The translations under genes and the position numbers were made by a program. A DNA stretch of 64,000 nucleotides from Occallatibacter riparius (GTDB taxonomy: Bacteria; Acidobacteriota; Terriglobia; Terriglobales; Acidobacteriaceae): positions 5,332,001 through 5,396,000 of the forward strand of contig NZ_CP093313.1 in assembly GCF_025264625.1 (NCBI RefSeq), given 5' to 3'. This document shows positions 50,463 through 57,737 of the stretch, one piece after another. The notes under the pieces are model-generated. The model was not told the DNA's origin. It saw only the letters and a list, made by a program, of their open reading frames with translations, and ran no database searches. Every line of letters begins with the position of its first letter. Positions within the stretch are counted from its first letter, which is position 1.

Positions 50463-51374
50463 CTAGAGAGGATCGAGGAAGCGCGCGGTGATGGGCGCGT
50501 ATGCGTCGATACGGCGGTCGCGGAGGAAGGGCCAGTTGCGGCGGGTTTCCTCCATCAGCGCTACGTCGATTTCGCCAATCAGGATCTCTTCATCCATATG
50601 TGACGCCTTGGCGATGATGCGGCCAAATGGATCGGCAAGGAAGCTGCCGCCCCAGAACTCGAGGCCAGGGCCTTCGACGCGATTGCCCAGCACATCGCCG
50701 GTCTCGTGGCCTACGCGATTTACCGCTGCAACGTAGACGCCGTTGGCGATGGCATGGGCGCGCTGAATGGTCTGCCAGGCTTCATATTGCGCCGTGCCGA
50801 ATTCTTCCTTCTCCGCCGGGTGCCAGCCGATGGCCGTGGGATAAAAGAGCACCTCAGCCCCCTGCATGGCTGTGAGTCGCGCGCCTTCTGGGTACCACTG
50901 GTCCCAGCAGACGAGCGTGCCGATGCGGCCCTGCGGCGTGTCCACGGCGCGGAAGCCCAGGTCGCCGGGCGTGAAGTAGTACTTCTCGTAATAGAGCGGA
51001 TCGTCAGGTATGTGCATCTTGCGATACACGCTGGCGATCTTGCCTTCGGCGTCGAGAGTCACGGCGGTGTTGTGATAGAGGCCGGGGGCGCGGCGCTCGA
51101 ACAGCGAAGCGACGATGGAGATGCGTTCTTCACGGGCGACTTCGCCCAGGGCCTGCGTCGAAGGGCCGGGAATCGGCTCGGCGAGATCGAAGAGCCGCAG
51201 GTCTTCACGCTGGCAGAAATACTGCGCGCGGAACAACTCCGGCAGACACACGATCTGCGCGCCGCGCTTTGCGGCATCGCGCACGTGGCGAATGGCAGTG
51301 GCCAGGTTCGCTTCCGGATCGGGGCCCATGCTCATCTGCACCAGGCCGATTTTGTATTTGCGTGAGTTCGCCAT
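50463..51374 (-). CDS. aguB: N-carbamoylputrescine amidase (nitrilase family)
   Basis: A 303-residue C-N hydrolase. The catalytic triad appears as Glu in VCLPELFRAQYF, Lys in VYRKMHIPDDPLYYEKYYFTPG and Cys in GTLVCWDQWYPEGARL. The last motif matches agmatine-pathway amidases that make putrescine from N-carbamoylputrescine. The ATG at 51374 is chosen; the frame goes 14 residues further without a start site. It lies between the arginine decarboxylase and agmatine deiminase genes. Confidence 0.94.
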   Translation of the reverse strand: MANSRKYKIGLVQMSMGPDPEANLATAIRHVRDAAKRGAQIVCLPELFRAQYFCQREDLRLFDLAEPIPGPSTQALGEVAREERISIVASLFERRAPGLYHNTAVTLDAEGKIASVYRKMHIPDDPLYYEKYYFTPGDLGFRAVDTPQGRIGTLVCWDQWYPEGARLTAMQGAEVLFYPTAIGWHPAEKEEFGTAQYEAWQTIQRAHAIANGVYVAAVNRVGHETGDVLGNRVEGPGLEFWGGSFLADPFGRIIAKASHMDEEILIGEIDVALMEETRRNWPFLRDRRIDAYAPITARFLDPL

Positions 51375-51464
51375 TGAGCCCCTTCGGTTCTTCGGTCTAA
51401 ACACGGTTCGGGCCAACTCCGCTGCGGCGGAATTGGCCCGTTGCCTGGTCCGCCTGAAGCGGAA

Positions 51465-52016
51465 TTAGTCTTCGTCGAGGATCAGCACCGCGGCGGCGAT
51501 GGTAGTGGTCCACAGACCGCGCTTGTCGCCCACGGCCGACTGCGTGATGTTGCTGGTGCGAACGATTTTGTTGGAGATGCGGTAGATCTCCTTCTTCTCG
51601 TCCCAGCTCTTGTCGGGATCGAAGTCGACGTCGAGCGTGGTGGCGAGCATTTCAGCCGCCAGCTCTTCGGCGTATTCGCCGGCCTGGTCCTCGGTCTCGC
51701 CGAAGCTGTGGTGCTCGCTCAGGTAGCCGTAGGTATCCTTGTCGGCGGGAATGGCAACGCCGATGCTCGACACGCAGAGACGGTGGGCCTCGCGGGTGGA
51801 GTTCTCCGCGATGACCGCGAACACAACTTCGCCATGGTTGAGAAGAGACTGGCCTTCCTTGCGCGTGATGATTTTGCAGCGCGGCGGAAAGATGGAGCTG
51901 ACGCGCACCAAGTTCTGGCTAGCGATGCCCGCATCCCTGAGGGCGAGCTCAAAGGAGGTCAACCGCTCCTTGTGTTTGCCCACGCCCTTGGTGAAAAACA
52001 ACTTCTTTGGGACCAT
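51465..52016 (-). CDS. pdaD: Pyruvoyl-dependent arginine decarboxylase
   Basis: A 183-residue proenzyme that cleaves itself to form a pyruvoyl cofactor and decarboxylates arginine to agmatine. The site of self-cleavage is NLVRVSSIFPP, between Ser40 and Ser41 by analogy with the archaeal enzyme (VSS). ITRKEGQSL, EVVFAVIAENSTREAHRL and TTTLDVDFDP are also family features. I choose the ATG at 52016; a TTG at 52028 is an alternative. With the next two genes leftward it forms a full arginine-to-putrescine set, and no PLP-type decarboxylase is needed. Confidence 0.92.
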   Translation of the reverse strand: MVPKKLFFTKGVGKHKERLTSFELALRDAGIASQNLVRVSSIFPPRCKIITRKEGQSLLNHGEVVFAVIAENSTREAHRLCVSSIGVAIPADKDTYGYLSEHHSFGETEDQAGEYAEELAAEMLATTLDVDFDPDKSWDEKKEIYRISNKIVRTSNITQSAVGDKRGLWTTTIAAAVLILDED

Positions 52017-52257
52017 GCTCTTTCCCAATTTCTATGTACCCTCCATGAGGCGAAAAATGACGTTTCTTGCGAGAGATTCCCGATTGAGTGTATCGCATCC
52101 AGACCGGCAACAGGACCGCAGCGGCGCCGAATTTATCCTCCCGTTCACAATGTGAGCCGATTCTGGCCGCTGGGCCTCCCTGCGGTGACGGGCGACCGTC
52201 GAATTTTGATTGGCGAAACTGCGCAACATTTGAATGCAGCGAGCGTTTCAGGTCTAT

Positions 52258-52851
52258 ATGAAGTACCGGATCCTCGCCTGCGCAGCCGTCGTCGCTTTCT
52301 CACTCACCGCCTGGTCCCAGGGCCCTCCGCCATCCGCTGTACAAAGTGAGAATCCGGTGGTGCTTGACTGGACTCCGCCGGCGCTTGGGTTTCTGGCCCA
52401 GCAGGCCGCGGTGAAGAACAGCTTCACGCTCGACCGCAACATGCTGCACGCCGCAGGGGGAGCGCTGGCCGGGGATGACGAGCCCACAAAACAGGCGATT
52501 GGTCACCTTGATGGCCTGAGCGTGCACATGCTGAAGTTTGGCGATATGGGCGTGCCCGACGAAAATGCCGTCACTTCGATTCGCGAAGCATACCATCTGC
52601 GCGGCTGGAAGCACGTGGTGACCAGCACCAGCCACGGCGGTCCTGTGCACAACGGCAATACCGATGTGTGGGTGGTGATGGATGGCGTGAATGTGCGCGG
52701 CGCGGTGGTGCTGGCGGAGACGCCCAAGTCGGTGACGCTGGTGACTGTGGCCGGAGATTTGAGCCCGATAGATCTGCTGCATCTGCGCGGGCATTTCGGG
52801 ATTCCAAAGTTTGATGGAGATAATTTGGCGGGTCAGGCGCAGGCGCGATAA
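52258..52851 (+). CDS. Secreted protein of unknown function
   Basis: A 197-residue exported protein with a signal peptide (MKYRILACAAVVAFSLTAWSQ). The mature part contains LDWTPPALGFLAQQAAVKNSFTLDRNMLHAAGGALAG, GLSVHMLKFGDMGVPDENAVTSIREAY and NTDVWVVMDGVNVRGAVVLAETPKSVTLVTVAGDLSPIDLLHLRG. The pattern of short beta-alpha units is like the DUF4252 group of exported proteins, but I am not sure. It is divergent from pdaD and precedes icd. Confidence 0.65.
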   Translation: MKYRILACAAVVAFSLTAWSQGPPPSAVQSENPVVLDWTPPALGFLAQQAAVKNSFTLDRNMLHAAGGALAGDDEPTKQAIGHLDGLSVHMLKFGDMGVPDENAVTSIREAYHLRGWKHVVTSTSHGGPVHNGNTDVWVVMDGVNVRGAVVLAETPKSVTLVTVAGDLSPIDLLHLRGHFGIPKFDGDNLAGQAQAR

Positions 52852-52870
52852 AGCCGAGTCATTCCCCCTG

Positions 52871-52913
52871 GGCACAACTCTCCCGCCCAAGCAGAGCTTG
52901 GACGGGGCACCCG
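52871..52913. repeat. GGGGCACCC-type intergenic repeat
   Basis: CTCCCGCCCAAGC...GCTTGGACGGGGCACCC forms a short hairpin. The GGGGCACCC end matches the units at 40310 and 50345. Confidence 0.5.
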
Positions 52914-53009
52914 ATATTTGCGACCGCAAAGGCGGAAGCCCAATTTGTCACTCCTAAATTTGAGGTGTTAGCCTTCCCTTTGAACCCACGGAAGGAATCC
53001 ACCGACAAC

Positions 53010-54410
53010 ATGCAAAGCACCTATAACGGGCTCGAACTCCCCAAAGACGGGCAGCCCATCCAGTACGCGAACGGCCAGTTCACTATCCCTGACAATCCCA
53101 TCATTCCTTTCATTGAAGGCGACGGCACGGGCCGCGACATCTGGAAGGCTTCGCAGCGCGTGTTCGACGCAGCCGTGGAAAAGGCCTACGGCGGCAAGCG
53201 CAGCATCAAGTGGTTCGAGATTTACGCCGGCGAGAAGGCCTATCGCCAGTTCAACAACTGGCTGCCCGACGACAGCGTGAATGCGGCGCGCGACCTGCGC
53301 GTTTCCATCAAGGGACCGCTGACGACGCCGGTGGGCGGTGGCATCCGCTCGCTAAACGTGGCGCTGCGCCAGATCCTGGACCTCTACTCCTGCGTGCGCC
53401 CGGTGCGCTACTACCAGGGCGTGCCGAGCCCCGTGAAGCATCCTGAGAAGGTCGACATCGTCATCTTCCGCGAGAACACTGAGGACGTGTATTCGGGCGT
53501 CGAGTTCAAGCAGGGCACGCCGGATGCGGCCAAGCTCATCAGCTTCCTGAACACCGAGATGCTGGGCAACACCAAGAAGCGCATCCGCGAGGATTCAGGC
53601 GTTGGCATCAAACCGATTTCGATCTTCGGCACGAAGCGCCTGGTGCGCTATGCCATCAAGCACGCGCTCGAGAGCGGCCGCAAGACCGTGACCCTGGTGC
53701 ACAAGGGCAACATTCAGAAGTTCACCGAGGGTGCCTTCCGCGAGTGGGGCTACGAGGTCGCTACAGAGGAGTTCCGCGAGCACTGCGTGACCGAACGCGA
53801 GAGCTGGATTCTCGGCAACGTGGACGCCAACCCGAACATCACCATCGAAGAGAATGCGGCACTGATCGAGCCGGGCCTCGAGTTCGGAAACCAGGCCTTC
53901 CGCGATGCGCTTTACGCGGAGATCAAGCAGACGCTCGACTCCATTGGCAAGACGCATGGCAACGGCGCATGGAAGCAGAAGATCCTGGTGAACGATCGCA
54001 TCGCCGACTCGATCTTCCAGCAGATCATCATTCGCCCGTCCGACTACTCGATCCTGGCCACGTCGAACCTTAATGGCGACTACATCTCGGACGCAGCCGC
54101 TGCGCAGGTGGGCGGGCTCGGGATAGCTCCGGGCGCGAACATCGGCGATGGCTACGCGGTCTTCGAGGCTACGCACGGAACGGCGCCGAAGTATGCGGAT
54201 AAGGACGTCATCAATCCAGGGTCGGTGATCCTCTCCGGTGTGATGCTGCTCGACTTCATCGGCTGGAAGGAAGCAGCCAAGATGATTGAGAACGCGATGG
54301 AGAAGACGATCCAGCAGAAGTTTGTCACTTATGATTTCGAGCGGCAGACCGCGGGCGCCACGAAGGTGGGCACCAGCGAGTTCGCTACGCGGATCATTGG
54401 AAACATGTAA
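53010..54410 (+). CDS. icd: NADP-dependent isocitrate dehydrogenase
   Basis: A 466-residue enzyme of the TCA cycle that oxidises isocitrate to 2-oxoglutarate. FIEGDGTGRDIW (32-43), RENTEDVYSGVE with the catalytic region, SLNVALRQILDLYSCVRPVRYY, and the NADP site ATHGTAPKYADKDVINPGSVILSG with Lys and Tyr that prefer NADP are visible. The ATG at 53010 is the natural start; a longer frame to 52965 has no start site. The next gene is malate dehydrogenase, only 120 bp away and in the same direction. Confidence 0.95.
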   Translation: MQSTYNGLELPKDGQPIQYANGQFTIPDNPIIPFIEGDGTGRDIWKASQRVFDAAVEKAYGGKRSIKWFEIYAGEKAYRQFNNWLPDDSVNAARDLRVSIKGPLTTPVGGGIRSLNVALRQILDLYSCVRPVRYYQGVPSPVKHPEKVDIVIFRENTEDVYSGVEFKQGTPDAAKLISFLNTEMLGNTKKRIREDSGVGIKPISIFGTKRLVRYAIKHALESGRKTVTLVHKGNIQKFTEGAFREWGYEVATEEFREHCVTERESWILGNVDANPNITIEENAALIEPGLEFGNQAFRDALYAEIKQTLDSIGKTHGNGAWKQKILVNDRIADSIFQQIIIRPSDYSILATSNLNGDYISDAAAAQVGGLGIAPGANIGDGYAVFEATHGTAPKYADKDVINPGSVILSGVMLLDFIGWKEAAKMIENAMEKTIQQKFVTYDFERQTAGATKVGTSEFATRIIGNM

Positions 54411-54420
54411 AAGGCAGCCT

Positions 54421-54519
54421 CTAGCTCCTAGCCACTAGCTTCTAGCTCATTTCATGAAATGACGGACAGCCGGTTCGCACGACACAGCCAGGAGCTAGCA
54501 GCTAGAAGCTAGCAGCTAA
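54421..54519. repeat. Inverted CTAGCT repeats with a central ATTTCATGAAAT palindrome
   Basis: Units like CTAGCTCCTAGC (54421-54447) and their reverse, GCTAGAAGCTAG and GGAGCTAGCAGC (54491-54519), face each other around a 12-bp palindrome (54449-54460) and 39 more bases. The inverted arms match at about 19 of 20 positions in places. A strong hairpin between icd and mdh is expected. Similar units lie at the ubiX start. Confidence 0.65.
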
Positions 54520-54530
54520 GGGAGAAAATC

Positions 54531-55457
54531 ATGCGTAAGAAGGTTTCTATTGTCGGCGCCGGCAACGTGGGCGCCACTGCGGCCCACTGGATCGCTTCGA
54601 AAGAGCTGGCCGATGTTGTGTTGATTGATGTGGTGGACGGCGTGCCGCAGGGCAAGGCGCTCGACCTGCTCGAGGCCATGCCGATTGAGAAGCGCGATGT
54701 GCATGTGGTGGGCTCGAATGATTACGCCGCGACAGCGAACTCCGACATTGTGATCATCACTGCCGGCATTCCGCGTAAGCCGGGCATGAGCCGCGACGAC
54801 CTGCTACACACCAACTTCAAGATCATGTCCGACGTGGTTGCGAAGGTGGTTGCGCAGTCGCCTGAGGCGATCCTGATTATCGTTTCGAATCCGCTGGATG
54901 CGATGGCGCAGGCCGCGTTCCGCCAGGCTGGATTCAACCGCGAGCGCGTGATTGGCATGGCAGGCGTTCTGGATTCGGCGCGGTTCCGCACGTTTATCGC
55001 AGAAGAGCTGAACGTGAGCGTGGAGAACGTTACGGCGTTCGTGCTCGGCGGCCACGGCGACACGATGGTTCCGCTGGCACGCTACTCAACGGTTGCAGGT
55101 ATCCCGCTCACCGAGCTGATTGAGCCCGCGCGCCTGGAGCAGTTGATCCAGCGCACGCGCGACGGTGGTGCGGAGATCGTGAAGTACCTGAAGACCGGCA
55201 GCGCCTATTACGCTCCCAGCGCGGCGACGGTGGAGATGGTTGAGGCGATTCTCAAGGACAAAAAGAAGATCCTTCCCTGCGCGGCGTATCTGCAGGGCGA
55301 ATACGGCATCGAGGGCTACTACATCGGCGTTCCGTGCAAGCTGGGCGCGGCGGGTCTGGAGAAGATCATTGAGATCAAGCTCACTCCTGAGGAAGATGCG
55401 GCGCTGAAGAAGAGCGCGGCGGCTGTGAAGGAGCTCTGCGCAGTCATCGGCGTGTAG
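54531..55457 (+). CDS. mdh: Malate dehydrogenase (LDH-like)
   Basis: A 308-residue NAD-linked dehydrogenase of the LDH/MDH superfamily. The Rossmann start reads KVSIVGAGNVGATAAHWIA. The NAD specificity Asp is in VVLIDVVDGVPQGKALDL, the substrate residues in TAGIPRKPGMSRDDLL and the catalytic His in LGGHGDTMVPLARYS. AAGGGAG lies upstream of the ATG. It is next to icd and ends before a perfect terminator. Two TCA-cycle enzymes sit side by side. Confidence 0.95.
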   Translation: MRKKVSIVGAGNVGATAAHWIASKELADVVLIDVVDGVPQGKALDLLEAMPIEKRDVHVVGSNDYAATANSDIVIITAGIPRKPGMSRDDLLHTNFKIMSDVVAKVVAQSPEAILIIVSNPLDAMAQAAFRQAGFNRERVIGMAGVLDSARFRTFIAEELNVSVENVTAFVLGGHGDTMVPLARYSTVAGIPLTELIEPARLEQLIQRTRDGGAEIVKYLKTGSAYYAPSAATVEMVEAILKDKKKILPCAAYLQGEYGIEGYYIGVPCKLGAAGLEKIIEIKLTPEEDAALKKSAAAVKELCAVIGV

Positions 55458-55479
55458 TTCAATCACAACTTCAACAATG

Positions 55480-55507
55480 AGCCCGGATCTTGCACGAGAT
55501 CCGGGCT
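55480..55507 (+). terminator. Rho-independent terminator after mdh
   Basis: AGCCCGGATCT (55480-55490) pairs perfectly with AGATCCGGGCT (55497-55507) around a 6-nt loop, and T-rich bases follow. It also lies between two convergent genes and could serve the leftward hydrolase. Confidence 0.85.
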
Positions 55508-55517
55508 TTGCTTTGCG

Positions 55518-56435
55518 CTATTTCTGCAGAAACGCTGTGACCTTCGGCCCGACCTGGTTGTAGCATTGGACGGGCGCGAGATGTCCGCAGCCGGGGATAA
55601 CCTCGAACTGCGACTGCGGAATGAGCCGGTGCATCTGCTCGCCGTTCGCGACGGGCATGATGTGGTCTTCCCCGCCCCACACAATCAGAACTGGCATCTT
55701 CAACGTCAGCAACTGCTCATCTGTCGTGTCCTTGCCCGTCAGCATGGAATCGAGCGCGCGGCGCATGACCCACCTGTGTTCGTGCGAATAGCGCAGAATA
55801 TCGCGCGCGATGAATCTGGGGACCTCAGGCGGATTTGGCATCAGGAGCTTGTCCAAATCGTCGAGTTCCTGCGCGGAGGTGGGCACGAAGAGATCGGTGT
55901 TCCACTCCGGACGGCTCTTCAGGCCGGCGCTGTCGAAGAGCATGAGGCGCTTGATGCGATCGGGGTGATCGAGGGCTATCCGCTGCGCAATCCAGCCGCC
56001 CATCGACCAGCCAGCAAGGTCCACCTGCTTGAGGCCGAGTGCATCCATGAAGGCGACGACGGCGTTGGCTTCGTCGGGAATGGAATAGGAGAAGTCCTGC
56101 GGCCAGTCGCTGCGGCCGTAGCCGGGCAGATCGATCATGTAGACGTGGCGGTGCGCGCCAATGAAGAAGTGCTGCAGCATTCGCCAGTCCTCAGCGTGGC
56201 CGCCGAGCCCGTGGACCAGAACTGCTGGCGGCGCATCGGAGGGGCCGGCCTCGTAGTAATGAATGCGATGGCCGTTGATCGTGATCCACCGGCTGTGCGA
56301 GCCTGACATGCTCATTTGGAAATAGAGCAGTTCGTTGAAGACCTCAACTGGCCTGAGATAAAAGCCAACGCCCGCGGCAATAATGAGGGAGACGAGAACG
56401 CCAAGAATCCACTGAACCTTTCGCGACGGTCTCAC
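55518..56435 (-). CDS. Alpha/beta hydrolase, membrane-anchored
   Basis: A 305-residue hydrolase. An N-terminal helix (VQWILGVLVSLIIAAGVGFYL) anchors it. HGLGGHAEDWRML is the oxyanion strand and loop, GWSMGGWIAQRIA holds the nucleophile Ser, and IVWGGEDHIMPV with GCGHLAPVQ gives the acid and His. The GTG at 56435 is supported by GAGGAG 5 nt upstream and overlaps the NUDIX stop by 4 nt. It could hydrolyse an ester, amide or lipid; the substrate is unknown. Confidence 0.85.
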   Translation of the reverse strand: MRPSRKVQWILGVLVSLIIAAGVGFYLRPVEVFNELLYFQMSMSGSHSRWITINGHRIHYYEAGPSDAPPAVLVHGLGGHAEDWRMLQHFFIGAHRHVYMIDLPGYGRSDWPQDFSYSIPDEANAVVAFMDALGLKQVDLAGWSMGGWIAQRIALDHPDRIKRLMLFDSAGLKSRPEWNTDLFVPTSAQELDDLDKLLMPNPPEVPRFIARDILRYSHEHRWVMRRALDSMLTGKDTTDEQLLTLKMPVLIVWGGEDHIMPVANGEQMHRLIPQSQFEVIPGCGHLAPVQCYNQVGPKVTAFLQK

Positions 56436-56890
56436 CTGTTCTCCTCTTCCAATTGCCTGGCGCGCTGCCATGCTGCTTCAATGATGCGCACGGTGATGGG
56501 ATCGATGGCCACTGCGGAGTGGCTGTTCCATTCGGCGCGTTCTACCCAGCGAACCGCAGCGGCATCGTCGGCGGCGGCGAGGGTGCCGCCGGTCACGCGG
56601 CACAGATAGTCGGCGATGACGTAATGGTAGCGAACGCGGCCTTCTTCGCGATGAATGCGGTCGAGGAGTTCGACAAGCTCGATGGGTTCGATGTCGAGGC
56701 CGGTCTCTTCGCGGGTTTCGCGGACCACGGCCTCGAGCAGCGACTCGCCAATTTCGATGAGGCCGCCGGGAATGGTCCATCGGCCCTTCATCGGTTCCCG
56801 CCCGCGCTGGACGAGAAGGACTCGGCCTTCCTGCACAATGACGGCGCCCACGCCCACCAGCGGCGATAACGGATACTCGCGTTGCAGCAT
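56432..56890 (-). CDS. NUDIX hydrolase
   Basis: A 152-residue pyrophosphohydrolase with a full Nudix box: GGLIEIGESLLEAVVRETREETGL (about 42-65; GX5EX7REUXEEXGU). GRVLLVQRGREPMKGRWTIP leads into it. HREEGRVRYHYVIADYLC follows. It should cleave a nucleoside diphosphate linked to another group; the exact target cannot be told. It overlaps the next gene by 4 nt, so the two proteins are probably made together. Confidence 0.92.
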   Translation of the reverse strand: MLQREYPLSPLVGVGAVIVQEGRVLLVQRGREPMKGRWTIPGGLIEIGESLLEAVVRETREETGLDIEPIELVELLDRIHREEGRVRYHYVIADYLCRVTGGTLAAADDAAAVRWVERAEWNSHSAVAIDPITVRIIEAAWQRARQLEEENR

Positions 56891-56944
56891 ACTTCTACGA
56901 TATGCGAAAAGGCGCTTCGAGTTTGCTCAGCCTGGGAAGCCGGC

Positions 56945-57376
56945 TTACGCCCAGCCGAGCTCGCGCATGGCGTAGCCCGCGTTCCAAATCTTCGTCATGT
57001 GAGCGATCTTGCCGCCCTCAAACTGCATGACGTAGACGTAGTCGGTGCTGGTGGAGCGGCCGGTGGGAGGAACAGGCCCACCCTCTCCGGTGTGCGTGGC
57101 GTGAAAAACGGCATAGGCGACAACGGTGTTGCGTTCGGCATCCGTCGCGAAGGCCTTGAGATCGTAGCGAGCGTCGGGCATCAGGCCCGTCATGCCTTTC
57201 ATCCAGTCGGCGTACTGCGCGAGAGTCTTGAGGTCGAGCAGCGGCTCGGCCTGCGCGGAGAAGCTCGCATTGAGCGTGCAGTAGGGGCTGCAGGCGTCCC
57301 AGCCCTTTCCTGCTTCACATGCCTCGAAGAATGCGTGTGCGGTCTGCGTGAGCGTGGCTTCAGTAGCGGTTGTCAT
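56945..57376 (-). CDS. SnoaL/NTF2-like protein
   Basis: A 143-residue protein with an alpha+beta NTF2-like pattern: TLTQTAHAFFEACEAGKGWDACSPYCTLNASFSAQ, LKTLAQYADWMKGMTGLMPDARYDLKAFATDAERNTVVAYAVFHATHTGEGGP and YVYVMQFEGGKIAHMTKIWNAGYAMRELGW. Such folds are used by small enzymes and binding proteins. The ATG at 57376 is taken; the frame runs 37 residues further without a proper start. Confidence 0.82.
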   Translation of the reverse strand: MTTATEATLTQTAHAFFEACEAGKGWDACSPYCTLNASFSAQAEPLLDLKTLAQYADWMKGMTGLMPDARYDLKAFATDAERNTVVAYAVFHATHTGEGGPVPPTGRSTSTDYVYVMQFEGGKIAHMTKIWNAGYAMRELGWA

Positions 57377-57507
57377 ACGTGGTCGGCGCCTCCGCGATGA
57401 GGGTAGCATAGACATATGGAATGCGAACGGGAAATGCAGGCGTGTCAGCGAGACGCTGACCTTGCATCCCTTTGCTCGCTTTGGCATCCCTAAGAAACGG
57501 GGACTGT

Positions 57508-57735
57508 ATGTCGGAATTCACATTACATATCGATGGAATGCATTGCGGGGCATGTGTGCGCCGCGTGGGTCAGGCGCTTTCTGCGACTGAAGGTATAGAG
57601 GTGAAGGAGGTTCGCGTGGGGGCTGCGCGGCTTGAATCGACACAGGATCCGCCGCCGATCGATCGCGCGATTGAAGCGCTGGCAGCGGCCGGATACAAAG
57701 CACACCCCGATCCGGCAAGCCAGCCCGGGGCCTGA
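57508..57735 (+). CDS. CopZ-like heavy-metal-associated protein
   Basis: A 75-residue HMA-domain protein with the copper site MHCGACVRRV, then SATEGIEVKEVRVGAARL and a final AIEALAAAGYKAH. It probably carries Cu(I) to the P-type ATPase encoded 2 bp further on. The ATG at 57508 is chosen; the frame upstream has no fitting start. Confidence 0.88.
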   Translation: MSEFTLHIDGMHCGACVRRVGQALSATEGIEVKEVRVGAARLESTQDPPPIDRAIEALAAAGYKAHPDPASQPGA

Positions 57736-57737
57736 TC

